Source of the DNA: Tupaia tana | Lineage: Eukaryota; Chordata; Mammalia; Scandentia; Tupaiidae | Direction of reading: 5' to 3' | Assembly (NCBI GenBank): GCA_026018925.1 | Contig: JAKSZU010000011.1 | Span: 8,080,485-8,144,484, forward strand | Length of the DNA: 64,000 nt | In this document: in pieces, positions 22,829 to 33,284 of the stretch | How positions within the stretch are numbered: position 1 is the first letter of the stretch | Layout: each line of letters opens with the position of its first letter | The notes under the pieces: generated by a model | The model's input: only the letters and a program-made list of their open reading frames with translations | Told to the model about the DNA's origin: nothing | The model's database searches: none | Made by a program: the position numbers and the translations under genes

Positions 22829-22864
22829 AGGAAAGAAAGAAAGAAAGAAAAGAAAGAAAGAAAA
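22597..22864. repeat. Compound GAAA / GAGA / GGAA microsatellite
   Basis: About 270 bp: (GAAA)n, then mixed GA, then about 15 GGAA units (22735-22790), then (GAAA)n again. It grew from the SINE tail. The 186- and 143-codon ORFs across it are not genes. Confidence 0.97.
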
Positions 22865-22949
22865 TGCCTCTCTGGGAAGGACTGAATATTTGTCTTTGTT
22901 TTCAAGATTTGATATATATAATTTAACATATACATATACACTTAATATT

Positions 22950-23200
22950 TTATTTTTTATTTTGCTAAAGGGCATGTGTGCCTATCAGACAGAGAAATAA
23001 AGAGGAAAAATGAGAAAACACTACCTCGTGGGGGATGGTCACATCAAAATCCATTTTCCCTTTCCTCTTTCAGGTTTTAGGGCACACACTCTTATGCACA
23101 TGGCATGTTTTTCAAGTCGCTGGGTCCAGGACTCTCAACTGCCAGGTCATTCATATGGGATTCAGCTGTCTTCACCACCACATCCCAGCTTGCCCTACTT
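22950..23200 (-). mobile_element. SINE-A/C, old antisense
   Basis: TTTTGCTAAAGGGCATGTGT, GAAAACACTACCTCGTGGGG, GTCGCTGGGTCCAGGACTCT and CATATGGGATTCAGC. Diverged. Confidence 0.8.
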
Positions 23201-23212
23201 TAACTTTCTTGA

Positions 23213-23425
23213 AGTTTCCTTATGAATTTCTTCCATGAACCTGAGAGACAGCACCCCCAACAGAGTCCTGATGCTGCCCTCCAATTTCAGCTAGTCCCAG
23301 ATAATGGGTCCACATGCACCCCGAGTACTCAGAGAGGTCTTCAGACTTGAACTGGGGACCTTCCCATGTGGGTTGGCCTCATAGAGCATTCAGTCTTATA
23401 GCTGTGCCACCATCTGGCCCCCTAC
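23213..23425 (-). mobile_element. SINE-B, antisense
   Basis: CAATTTCAGCTAGTCCCAGA, GACTTGAACTGGGGACC (B-box side), CATGTGGGTTGGCC and GCTGTGCCACCATCTGGCCC. Confidence 0.87.
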
Positions 23426-23639
23426 CTTGACTTCTAGCACATCTGAGTTGAGTTTTACATGCGGTTTGTGGTACCAATGGAATTTTATTTACCTCAGGTA
23501 AGTGATTGTTCGAGCACCTTTTCTGAAATAGAAATATGATTTGAGTTGTCATTCTTTCTTTAAAACCTGCCAGATTTATATTGTAGAGGAGCCATGTCTT
23601 ATTGGGTGTTAGGTCCTAACCACCTGTAAGCAAGCTCTT

Positions 23640-23780
23640 ACTCAAGGGGACTTCAAGAAAATCAACAGAAAACTGGAATTAAAGTACAATTTATTTTGGT
23701 GAATAAAATATTTGGAAATCCATTGCATAGTTTTTTTCATAATGTTATACTCATTTTCCATGAACTTTCTAAAGACCCTG
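23640..23780. mobile_element. Mariner-like MITE, family M1
   Basis: GGGGACTTCAAGAAAATC, GTACAATTTATTTTGGTGAA, GGAAATCCATTGCATAG and CATTTTCCATGAACTTTCTA. Both arms are identifiable. Confidence 0.82.
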
Positions 23781-23832
23781 AGTGTAGTCAAATATGGACC
23801 TGAAAAAGTTTAGTCAAATATAGAGTGCTTCT

Positions 23833-24090
23833 GGGGACCAGCACTTAGCATAATGGCTATGTCGCTGGACTCCCATGTAGTTGACCGCGGTTCGCGCCCC
23901 AGACCAGGTGGCTTAAAACTCATGCCAGGCGCGTGTGCGTGCGTGCCCAAGATCCAGAGAGGAGAACGGAGAAGGGATTGCGACGTGGCCATACTCCCTG
24001 GGGCATGATTTCTTGCTTTCTGTCTCTCTGGCGAGCGCACATGCCCTATAGCAAAAACCTCCCCCCACAAAAAATATATATATATAGAGA
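23833..24090 (+). mobile_element. SINE-A, young
   Basis: TSD GAGTGCTTCT at 23823-23832 and 24091-24100. The head GGGGACCAGCACTTAGCATA is intact. The pyrimidine stretch is shorter than usual and an AT repeat replaces part of the tail. Confidence 0.95.
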
Positions 24091-24100
24091 GAGTGCTTCT

Positions 24101-25720
24101 AAAGGGAGAGGTGTTTCCATGAGGGGTCCTGAGAAGACAGGCAGGCTTGCTACCCATTCCTGTCCTCCTGGGCACGTGCTCCCAACTGAAAGTCAGGCTG
24201 AATCACCATTGTGCTGTGTTTCTTGATTGTCAAGCACTATCTGCGCAAGTGAAATGGGTTTAATGTTTAGTAGGACTGCCTTCAGACAAGGGTGGATTCT
24301 GCTTCTCCCTCTGTTCTCATTACCGTCCTGTGTGAACCAGGTGGTGGGTTTATAAGAGCACGGGTGTAGTGAAGGCTTCCTGAGGTGGAGTGGAAGGGAG
24401 ATAAAGTCTGGCAGACAAGGGATCCCCAGCAAGGAGGCAAGAAGGTTCAACCAGTGCTCAGGGAGCCATCGGTGTTTCAGGTCAGCAGAAATGTGGGGCA
24501 TCAGCTGGGGAGTTGGGGGATAACACTAGACAGGTGGATAAGGTGAGGCTGATCAGGAATAACTGTGAATTCCAGACCAAAATGTCCCAATGCCACCAAG
24601 TGCTTTTAAGTAACACCATTCTCAGGGGGCTTAAGGAGCAGTCATCTGGCCCTGCAGGATACAGCATGGAATAGGTTAGGGGGCAGCCTGCCTTCAGGGA
24701 GCTAACTTACAGGGGGATATTGCCATGGTTTAGTTTCAAGATAATAAGGCACTACAGAAGTTGGGGCGATGCTGGAGGGAGGTGGCATGTGTTAAAACCT
24801 CAGGGATGGCATATTATCCCACCCCAGCAGGTTTTGAAAATCGGGATGAACATCTCTCCTTGCTTGAAAAACAAAACCTTTGCCTTATCTCTTCCAAAGG
24901 AAAGCCGAGCGTACTTCTCACTAGATTGCCCTTGTAGGTTTGGGGACTTGGCAGTCCCTAAGTCAGCACCCCTCAGCAAGGAAGGCGGGAGTCAGCAGCA
25001 TGCCACCATGCGGGGGCTTGCACTGAGTCGCCCTGAGCTCTCTTCCCGCCATGGCATCGCGGAGATATCAGCGCTTGGCAGAGCCTGGCAGCTGTCAGAT
25101 GTCAGCTCTGGTGATGGCTGCATCTAGTAAAACTTCACGAAGTTTCCGTTCCCCTTGCAAGGACTTTTATTTTTCATTTTTATTTTTTAATAAGCTTGAT
25201 ACATTATACATTGCTCATTTGCTACTAAAATTGGAACCAGTAGAGCAATAACTGGCAATTACCTCTGAGCGCCGTGGATTTCCCTGCTACTTCTCTGGAA
25301 CATGTGGGAAGCTCAGAACCACTCCACCCACCAGACGTCAGCCTTGGGCTTTGCAGTCAGACTGACAGAATTGCTGAGCTTGGTCCTGCCTGGAGCTCAA
25401 GCTGGCCATTCCGGAGAAATGCTCAAGGAAAAAAAAAAATCCTACATTCGAATAGTCAGGACAACTGTTATGATATAGAAAGTTCCCAAGAATTTTTCCT
25501 TCGGAATCTGCCATTTTCCCTTGAGCCTCTGCCCTCCATGCCTTGTCTTAGCGTTTGGTTTGGCTTGTAAACTCCTGCCTGGAGTTCTGACAGGAATATT
25601 TTTAGATCATCCATTCACAGAAAAACCCTACCTGTAAGGGATCAGGGCATAAAACTCCTGCATATCACTTCAGGAGAAGTTTGATGATGGAGTCTACTTA
25701 CGGTTTTTATTTGGATTTGT
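24101..25720. other. Repeat-free block of about 1.6 kb
   Basis: I find no interspersed repeat. It holds short ORFs (135 codons at 24720-25127) without motifs. Lack of insertions over this length in so SINE-rich a window is consistent with constraint, but single-copy DNA alone would look the same. Confidence 0.4.
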
Positions 25721-25721
25721 T

Positions 25722-25880
25722 TTTAGGCTTATTTAGTTACTTCTCCCATGAGAGAGACAGACAGGTGCCCCCAACAGGGTCCTCCAGCCGCCACTTGCCC
25801 CGCCCCATCATGAAAGGGGGGAGGGCTTGGGACACAAGCTGCTCTGGTCCAGCATTCACAGTTTTGCGTTACTGCCGCAC
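25722..25880 (-). mobile_element. SINE-B, degraded
   Basis: GGCTTATTTAGTTACTTCTC, CATGAGAGAGACAGACAGGT and GCCCCCAACAGGGTCCT match the antisense 3' half. The head is not recoverable. Confidence 0.55.
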
Positions 25881-26094
25881 GGCCAGCAAGCCCAGCATAC
25901 AAGTCAGCTTTACAAAGACGTAGCTGAAAGGGGGTTGTGTGAGAGAAGGGGGGTTAAGGATGAAGTGCTCACAATGGGTATTTTGAGAAATTAATGTTGC
26001 TTCATGTGTCCAGGAGGAACTCTGGTAGCAATTGGACAGGAGTAGATTAACGATAGGGGTATCTCAGAAGAAAAGCCTTTAAAATCAGCAAGTG

Positions 26095-26275
26095 ATGGGC
26101 ATGGTTAAGATGTTGGGCTCCCACGTGGTCAAGCACGGGTTAAGTCCCAGACCTGGCGGTTTACTTTTTCACCTCTCTTTCTGTCTGTCTCTTGTAAACA
26201 CACATGCCGTATAACAAATTAAAATAATAATAATAATAAATAAATAAAATTAAATAAATAATTGCTTTTAAAAGA
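26095..26275 (+). mobile_element. SINE-D with AATAA tail
   Basis: GATGGGCATGGTTAAGATGT, GGCTCCCACGTGGTCAAGCA, CCCAGACCTGGCGGTTTACT and an ATAATAATAATAAATAAATA tail. Confidence 0.82.
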
Positions 26276-26283
26276 AAGCAACG

Positions 26284-26552
26284 GGGACCAGCAGATAGCG
26301 TAATGGCTGTGTCGCTGGACTCCCACGTAGTCGACCACGGTTCGAGTCCCGGACCCTGTGGCTTGAACTCATGCCGGGCGCGTGTGCATGCGTGCCCAAG
26401 ATCCCGAGAGGAGAATGGAGGAGAAGGAATTGCGGCGTGACCATCCCCCCTGGGGGGTGATTTCTCACTTTCTGTCTCTATGTTTCTCTCTGTCTGTCTG
26501 GCGAGCACACGTGCCCTATAGCAAAAGCCTCTCCAAAAAAAAAAAAAAAAAA
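26284..26552 (+). mobile_element. SINE-A, very young
   Basis: GGGACCAGCAGATAGCGTAA head, intact B box GGTTCGAGTCCC and CpG-rich body GCCGGGCGCGTGTGCATGCG. A short GCAACG duplication flanks it. Confidence 0.96.
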
Positions 26553-26648
26553 AGGCAACGAGTGACATGAATGGATATTTGGTGAGGAATTAAATTAAGA
26601 TTAGGAGGGGGATTTGAACTGTAATAAAGAATGTTGGCATATGGAGGC

Positions 26649-26900
26649 TTTTTTTTTTTTTTTCAGATTTTTGCTATAGGGCGCATGTACTTGCTAGGGA
26701 GAGACAGGCAGAGAGAAAGAGAAAGTGAGAAAGCACCCCTAGGGGATATGACCATGCCACATCCCTTCTCTGTTCTCCTGTCAGATTTTGGGCACACGTG
26801 CACACGTGCTGGCATGTTCCTAAAGCTGCCAGGTGCAGGACTCAGACCTCACAGGCGGCCATGTGGGATCCAGCCATCTAACCACCATGCCAAGCCACTG
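26649..26900 (-). mobile_element. SINE-A/C, antisense
   Basis: Poly(T), TTTTTGCTATAGGGCGCATG, AAAGCACCCCTAGGGGATAT and GGCGGCCATGTGGGATCCAG. The first bases of the head are decayed. Confidence 0.85.
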
Positions 26901-26917
26901 CACACGATACGGATTTT

Positions 26918-26921
26918 TATT

Positions 26922-26968
<47 letters not shown>

Positions 26969-26972
26969 TTTT
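26918..26972. repeat. (TTTA)n microsatellite
   Basis: About 13 perfect TTTA units. It probably arose from a T-rich retroposon end and is likely length-variable. Confidence 0.95.
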
Positions 26973-27119
26973 TTACGTAGACTATGACCTTATCTCTACT
27001 GATTTGAGGACTTTGAAGGGGCTGAGGTTTGAGAAGATCTGAGTTTTTCCTAGCTAAAGAGAAAGCATAGTAACATCGTCAAGGAAATCCTTTCAGATGC
27101 AGTTATAAAGGGCTGATGC

Positions 27120-27336
27120 AGGACCAGCAGTTAGCGTAAGGGCTATGTCTCTGAACTCCCACGTAGCCAACTGCGGTTTGAGTACCGGACCCAGTGGCTT
27201 AAACTCATGCTGGGGACGTGTGCGTGCATGCCCGAGGTCCCGAGAGAAGAATGGAGGAGAAGGGATTGCTGCATGGCCATCCTCCTGGGGGATGATTTCT
27301 TGCTTTCTGTCAGCAAAAACCTCTCCAAAAAAAGGG
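27120..27336 (+). mobile_element. SINE-A with internal deletion
   Basis: The head AGGACCAGCAGTTAGCGTAA and body are present. GCTTTCTGTCAGCAAAAACC then joins the pyrimidine stretch straight to the tail, dropping about 40-50 bp that include the (CT)n and GCGAGCGCAC part. Confidence 0.93.
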
Positions 27337-27339
27337 GGT

Positions 27340-27620
27340 GCTGGTGCAATGACCTCTGAAGCCTTAAACCATTACTGGGTGCAGCTGGGAGAGCCACCCA
27401 TATTTTGCTGGCAGCTCCTCCCATCAAAGGTCCGTCTCCTTGGCCAGCCCCAGTGCTGCACCTGTCGGGACACTGGTGTGCATCCTGCCCGTGAGCTCAC
27501 TCACCTCTGCCCTTGATCTTGCACCTGCCAGCTTCCACAATTGTGAGAAGTGTGTTTGCTGTTTTAGCCACCCAGCCTATGGTATTTTGTTGTAGCAATC
27601 CAAACTGACAATAGCAATAA
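27340..27620 (+). mobile_element. MLT1-like LTR, 3' part
   Basis: CTTCCACAATTGTGAGAAGT, TTGCTGTTTTAGCCACCCAG and TATTTTGTTGTAGCAATCCA match the MLT1 3' end; TGACAATAG ends it. The 5' portion is uncertain. Confidence 0.72.
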
Positions 27621-27724
27621 ATAAAGGCAATCCAGCTACAAGTCATTAAAGGCGATGAAAGCAGCTACTGTAAAGCACTAGGGTGTGAAAATAAGAATCT
27701 GGACTTGGTAGCATAAATAAGCTC

Positions 27725-27907
27725 TGGGGGACAGTTGATGGTGCAGTGTTTAAGGAAGCTGGATCCCATGTCACACTGCACAATTCAGTTATAGTTCCAG
27801 ACCCAGTGGCTTGAAAATCACACCAAGCATGTGTGTGTGTTTGCCCAAAATCCGAAGAGGGAAATGGAAGAGAAGGGATTGTGGCGTCACCAACCTCCTT
27901 GAAAGTT

Positions 27908-27972
<65 letters not shown>

Positions 27973-28015
27973 CTGTCTCCAGAAAGTGCACATGCCCTAT
28001 AGCAAATTAAAGTAG
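27725..28015 (+). mobile_element. SINE-A/C with (CT)n expansion
   Basis: GGGGGACAGTTGATGGTGCA head and AAATCCGAAGAGGGAAATGG body. The pyrimidine stretch has grown into about 27 CT units (27909-27963). It ends GCCCTATAGCAAATTAAA. Confidence 0.88.
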
Positions 28016-28036
28016 ACACAAAAATAATTGGTCCTT

Positions 28037-28297
28037 TGGGATCAGTAGGTTGCATGGTAGTTAAGGCACTGGACTCCCACATAGCCAACCATGGTTTGAA
28101 CTCTGGATCCAGCAGCTTGAAAATCACTCCAGGTGCATGTGCATGCATGTCCAAAATCTTGAGAGGAGAATGGAGAAGAAACAACTGTGGCATAGCCATC
28201 TAACCCAGAGGATGATTTCTCACTTTCTCTTTATCTCCCTGTCTTTGTTTCTTGCTGGCAAGCGCACATGTCCTATGACAAAAACTTTAAAAAAAGG
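28037..28297 (+). mobile_element. SINE-A, old
   Basis: GGGATCAGTAGGTTGCATGG, GGCACTGGACTCCCACATAG, then GAGAGGAGAATGGAGAAGAA and CCTATGACAAAAACTTTAAA. Confidence 0.9.
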
Positions 28298-28299
28298 GG

Positions 28300-28756
28300 G
28301 GCTGGACTTCTGTGCTGTGTTTACCCACACCACTTACGACACCAAATGCATGGGCTTTTTCCAGTTTTCTCACACCAGCCAGTTCTTCAGCACTCTGGAC
28401 ACCAACTGTATATCCTACAGTTCAGTTCTTTTAACTCTTGTTGAGGGTTTTGTGGAGATTTCTTTACCTCCAAGATGGATGAAATCACTGGCCATTGGTA
28501 ATTGGCTCAATCTCTAGCCCGTCCGCCCTCCCTGGAGGCTGGAGAGTAGTGCTGAAAGTTCCCAGCCTGTAATCCCTCCTTGGTCTTGCTAGCAACCAGC
28601 CCTGATCTTGAAGCTCTAGGAGCCCCCAGCCACTAGTTACCTCACTGGCATATATAAGACACTCATCACCCCCCAAATCCCAAGGGCTTTAAGAGCAATG
28701 TGACAGGAACTGATGACAAAGAACAAATACTTACATGTTTTATCATCACAGGACTC
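28300..28756 (+). mobile_element. ERVL-type LTR, copy 1
   Basis: ATCACTGGCCATTGGTAATT, GCTAGCAACCAGCCCTGATC, CCAGCCACTAGTTACCTCAC, GGCATATATAAGACACTCAT (TATA-like) and TGTTTTATCATCACA are shared in order with the LTR at 32265. Only non-coding LTR is seen. The family name is not fixed. Confidence 0.75.
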
Positions 28757-29125
28757 GAAACAGCAAGAGGTTGTGTTCGGTGCTGGGAGGTGAGGGGCAA
28801 GCTGAAGACTTTTTTTTTTCTCCCTGAGATGGATAGGAGTGTGGGATAAATCTCTGAGTAAGAGACATGGTCATAGAATTTAATAGCCAGAAATAAATAC
28901 GGTAACCAGTAAGCCTGATGTGTGTGTTCTGTGGGAGGCTCCTAGGCAACCTAAGAAACACAAAACCCAGGATTAAGTAAGTTTGCTAAATGCTGCATGC
29001 CATATGATCTTGGGGTTTCATACCCCTCATTAGCACATTAGAGGTCTGAAAAGTCCTGGCATAGAGACTAAAGCATGCTCATCTCAGCTCTCCCCAAACT
29101 TATTTGTCTGTGAAATCCATTTTAC
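28757..29125. other. Unassigned sequence
   Basis: No repeat or gene is recognised between the LTR and the L2-like fragment. Confidence 0.4.
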
Positions 29126-29225
29126 CGTGGTGCACGTATTTTCATTCATTGGACAAATGCTCCTTGGACATCCACCGCTTGGCACTGTGTTAGGGAGGTT
29201 GGCACTCTAGGGAACGCAGTTGGAG
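29126..29225 (-). mobile_element. L2/MIR3-like fragment
   Basis: TTCATTCATTGGACAAATGC, CTTGGCACTGTGTTAGGGAG and GAACGCAGTTGGAGAAACA resemble the conserved antisense core of L2-type 3' ends. Confidence 0.6.
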
Positions 29226-29638
29226 AAACAGTGACCTTATCCAACCACACCACTTTTTAACAAAGAAATTAAGCTTATGTATAATCAGTTTCCTTCAAAG
29301 AAGAGGCTAAAGGGAGGCACTAGAGAGGGAGTGCAGTTTTCTTACCGAAACCAGTGGGGAAAATCTACACAATGTTAAAAATTGCAGAGTGTTATGGAGC
29401 TGGCAGTAATAAAGTTTGGGAGGCAGATCCATTTTTTTTTCTGACAGTGGCATATGAAGAAAAAGGACTAGACCAGAAAAAGTACACATATCTCAGTGGT
29501 GGAAAAAGGGTCTACATGGTGGACCATTTTATGAAGTTGGAGTAGAACGGAGGCAGAGAATGGCACCTGTATATTCTCACACTCAGGCACCCCCCAACGT
29601 GAGCAGGAGACTGGCGGATAAAGATTCAGATTCAGATA
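29226..29638. other. Unassigned sequence
   Basis: Nothing recognised. Small ORFs (63 codons or fewer) are not credible. Confidence 0.4.
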
Positions 29639-29639
29639 A

Positions 29640-29882
29640 AGACCAGCAGATGGCATAATGGTTATATCACTGGACTCCCACATGGCTGGCTGCTGTTCAA
29701 GTCCCAGGCCTGGCAGCTTGAAAGTCATGCCAGGAGCGTGTGTGTATGTGGGTGCCCAAAACCTGAAAGGAGACGAGAAGAAAAAGGCATTGCAGCATGG
29801 CCGTTCCCCCTGGGGGTGGTGATTTCTTGCTTTCCGTTTCTCTGTCTCTCTCTGTTTCTCTGGCAAGCATACGTGCCCTGTT
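29640..29882 (+). mobile_element. SINE-A, old, tail-less
   Basis: AGACCAGCAGATGGCATAAT, CTGGACTCCCACATGGCTGG and GGCAAGCATACGTGCCCTGT. It stops before the usual A-rich tail. Confidence 0.88.
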
Positions 29883-29889
29883 ACATTTT

Positions 29890-30425
29890 GAGTATTGAGC
29901 AAGCTGCCGTGGGTCGTGTAGACATGTGCAAGAGAGGCTTCCTTCCATGGAAGAGAGATTCCTCCCATGACTTCCTGGAAAAGGCAGTGCAGCCTCAGCT
30001 CTGGAACTGACAATCATCGTGTCTCCAACATAGCTGTTTTTTTTTTTTTTTTCCCCAGAACTCACTTACCCCACAACCTAGGCGGTCCAGTGGGATGTGT
30101 CAGAAAGGTCACATGCAGTGAGATGCTTTGTTCTCGAGTATAGCTAGCAAGGAGAAAGACAAGGTTTCTCAGGAGGCAAGGCAGTCAACAAAGAGAAAAA
30201 AAATAAAAAGAAAGAAAAGCTAGACGAATAAGCAAACTCTTGACAGGTTATTTGGGGACAGACTTCCCTGTGGAGTGAGCGTTGGTGTCCCCACTCACCG
30301 CGCTGGTCCTCGCACACTGCTTTCATTACTTGAATACTATCTGGTGTCATGAAGATATCAATTTTATTTAGGTATATCCGCATTGGCAGTTTAATTATGT
30401 CTGGGTAAGGCCTGGTGTTTATTCA
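29890..30425. other. Unassigned sequence, repeat-poor
   Basis: No interspersed repeat is identified. A 17-nt poly(T) at about 30036-30052 may mark a lost retroposon. Confidence 0.4.
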
Positions 30426-30429
30426 TGGG

Positions 30430-31160
30430 TGATCTTCGGCTGTCGTCAGGCACCACCTAGAGATAAAGCCCAGTGCCTGAGGGATGCTAATGCTCCCAGC
30501 CTGCCACTTGACAAACGCACATGCCAGTTATTACCGAACTGATTATTTCAATCATTAACAACACATACATCAGCCTCCTTCACGCCAGATAGCCACACAC
30601 ATTCATCTTTTCATAAACAATTATCTGACAAGGGTGCTGAGAATTGATGTTCTGGGGGGACATCGCCCAACTTGGGTCAGCTACGAGATGCAGCAAGCTG
30701 AACCCCCTGTCAGCATCATCATTTCATTAATCAGGTTAGGACAATAACCCATGGAGCCCGCACCATGTTCCTAAACAATAACCAATCAGGGCTCTTTTGT
30801 GCCGCCCATGGCGCTGGCTGCATTTCTTTCTAGAGGACGTGGCTTCTCAGATCCCCTTGGAAAGTCGGGATCTTGGCTCATCCTAGCACCCGTCCCATTT
30901 ATGATAATTATGCCTATTCTAAGGAGCGGGGCACTGGGAGAAGCTCTGGGTTTGTGGAAGCACCATCTGCTCCTTATTGCTTACCTGAGTCACAGTCTCC
31001 TGACGTCACCTCTCAACCACCAGGAAAGCCAAAATGAGCACACAAAGAGGCTGGGGCAGCGCCAGACGGTACAGGCCCTGAGTAGTGATGAATGAAAGAA
31101 GTAGGAATCGGCAAAACTGCTCCCAGCCAGAGAGCCCTTCTTTGAAAGGGTGACTCATAG
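30430..31160. promoter_or_regulatory. Candidate conserved noncoding / enhancer block
   Basis: Repeat-free and rich in short regulatory-like motifs. There are homeodomain-type TAAT/ATTA sites around 30530-30560 and 30720, and CCAAT at 30782-30786. AP-1 TGAGTCA lies at 30986-30992, a perfect CRE TGACGTCA at 31001-31008 and AP-1 TGACTCA at 31151-31157. Motifs this short recur by chance, so the call rests on their density plus the absence of SINEs over about 1.5 kb. Confidence 0.35.
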
Positions 31161-31485
31161 AAATGGCAGTTCTGCCTTCTGGTTAGAAAGGTCGTCTCAG
31201 ACTCTGACAACTGAAGGGCTAGCATTTGATTCTCTATGCTCACAGCTTGTTCAGATCACAACTCACCCACTTGGGGAAAAGAGAACTCTTTGTCTAACTT
31301 CACTTAGCTCATCGCTCTCCTTTTGATGTAACGTGAAATTCCAGAGTTTGTTTTTTTTAGTGATTCTATGCTTGCCTTTTCCATAGACACATATTTTTAT
31401 TGTATCTTTATAACAAGCCCAAACTGAGGGAAAAAAATATACTATTTGCACATTTCCAGTATACAAATGGAAAACATTTCATATG

Positions 31486-31486
<1 letters not shown>

Positions 31487-31525
<39 letters not shown>
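31487..31525. repeat. (CA)n microsatellite
   Basis: About 18 CA units, immediately left of a family M1 MITE arm. Confidence 0.95.
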
Positions 31526-31526
<1 letters not shown>

Positions 31527-31645
31527 CAAAAGTTCATGGAATTAAAGTAAGAGTTTGAGTGTGAAATATTTTAGAAATTCATGTATTGCCTTTTAAATAT
31601 ATACAAAACATGTACTTCCCATGCACTGTTGGAAGACCTCTCATG
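31526..31645. mobile_element. Mariner-like MITE, family M1, diverged
   Basis: AAAAGTTCATGGAATTAAAG arm, a TGTGAAATATTTTAGAAATT core and a weak right arm (CCCATGCACTGTTGGAAGAC). Confidence 0.7.
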
Positions 31646-31649
31646 TTTC

Positions 31650-32262
31650 CTCCTCCTTAGAATATTTTTGTCTGATGGCACGTACAATGATGGAGTCTTT
31701 GTAGTGTGGTGGTGATGTTTTTCATTCCCATGATGTTTCACTAATACCATCTTTTTTGATTTTCACAAAAATTGAACTTGCTTCAAAATTATTTTGGACA
31801 TTCACCCTTGGTGAGAGGTCTCCTTCATCTTCACTTTACTACTTTAAAGTCATCATAGAACTTGTAGTAGCCCAGCCTTCTCTGTGATGCTTCAGAATCT
31901 TGACCAATGGTCATTTATGTGAAGGGACCTTACTCTCTGTAGAGATATAGCTCATTCTTATTCTTCTTTTGAATAGCTTTAATAATTAAAATTTCCTTTT
32001 TCATATAATTGAGCCAAAATCTAAATTTTTGTAATTTCCAGAAAGCTCTAGATTTCCTTTTAGGTGCTCAGAGATAAATCTCATTCTCCATAGGATAGCC
32101 TATTTCCAGATATTTTAAGGCATACTATTTCCAGGAACTTCTCTTCTTCAGGCTAGTTTCATGTATCGAAGCTATGTGGTACCCTGTTAGTATGCTTGGG
32201 CTATGTTAGAGGAAGAAACAGGTGTTCTTTGTTTTGTTTTGTTTTCTCTCTACTCTCACTCA
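31650..32262. other. Unassigned, AT-rich
   Basis: I cannot assign it. It lies directly after an M1 arm and before an LTR and could be decayed transposon or ERV sequence. Confidence 0.35.
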
Positions 32263-32264
32263 AC

Positions 32265-33284
32265 ACAACACTCCTCACATCAGGCTCAATAAAAGACACC
32301 AGGTGATGTCCTCTTACTCAATTGAGTTTGACACTATCTACCTGGAAATAGTATTAGGACCCACAGATTGAAGGTTCAGTCCCACAAAACCATCCCTCTC
32401 CCCACTTCAGACACTTTTCACAAGTAATGAGTTGTCATCTATACTTCTGATAAACCAGTTACAGGTTGGGAGTTCCCACTACTTTCTCATGGGATTCAAT
32501 GAATTTCCTAGAATTGCTTGTGGAACTCAAGGAAGCACTTTACTTATCTTTACTAATTTATTCAAAGGTTTCCCATGGGCAGCCAGAGAGAAGAGATGCA
32601 AAATCAAGCTACATGGAAAGGGTTGAGAGTGTTCATGACCTCTCTAGGGGTGCCACCCTCAAGAAACCTTCATGTGTTCAGTTATCAAGAAGCTTTTTTT
32701 TTTTTTTTTTTTTTTTTGAGAGGTTTTTCGCTATAGGGCGCGTGCGCTCGCCAGACAGACAGAGAGAGACATAGAGACAGAAAGCGAGAAATCACCCCCC
32801 AGGGGGGATGGTCACGCCGCAATCCCTTCTCCTCCACTCTCCTCTCGGGATCTTGGGCACGCACGCACACGAGCCCGGCGTGAGTTGTAAGCCACCGGGT
32901 CCGAGACACGAACCACGGTCGACTACGTGGGAGTCCAGTGACATAGCCATTACGCTAACTGCTGGTTCCCTCAAGAAGCTTTTTGAACCCAGTTATTTGG
33001 AGTGTTTCTACAGACTTCACTAAATAGGCATGATTGATTAAATTATTGGCCATTGGTTCTCAACTAAACCTTCGGCCCCTCTTTCTTCCAAGGTCATAGG
33101 GTAGGACTACTGATCTTCTAATCACATAGTTGGTTACCCTGGCATCTAGTCCCCATCCTTAGATTATCCAGGAGCCTCTAGCTATGAGTGATCTCACTAG
33201 CATAGAAAAAATCTTGCATCATTTCAGTTATTCCAAGTTTGGGAAACTCTGTGCCAGTAAACGGGAAGAAGACCAAATACATAT
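32265..33284 (+). mobile_element. ERVL-type LTR, copy 2, split by SINE
   Basis: ATGATTGATTAAATTATTGG, CCATTGGTTCTCAACTAAAC, GTTGGTTACCCTGGCATCTA, GCCTCTAGCTATGAGTGATC and GAAGACCAAATACATATTTC follow the same order as copy 1 at 28300. A SINE-A sits at 32698-32970. The left boundary is uncertain. Confidence 0.72.
32698..32970 (-). mobile_element. SINE-A, very young, inside LTR
   Basis: TSD TCAAGAAGCTTTT at 32685-32697 and 32971-32983. CpG-rich near-consensus body (GGGCGCGTGCGCTCGCC; CGACTACGTGGG). Confidence 0.98.

Noticed and set aside
22440-23000. 186-codon Lys/Glu-rich ORF, and the Ser/Phe-rich ORFs on the other strand
   Set aside because: Translation of a SINE tail plus the GAAA/GGAA microsatellite.
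29468-30013. 181-codon minus-strand ORF
   Set aside because: Its central part is an antisense SINE-A. The flanks show no family resemblance.
28757-32262. Interior of a provirus between the two related LTRs
   Set aside because: No primer-binding, gag or pol signature was seen. The interval contains an L2-like fragment, a SINE and regulatory-looking single-copy sequence.
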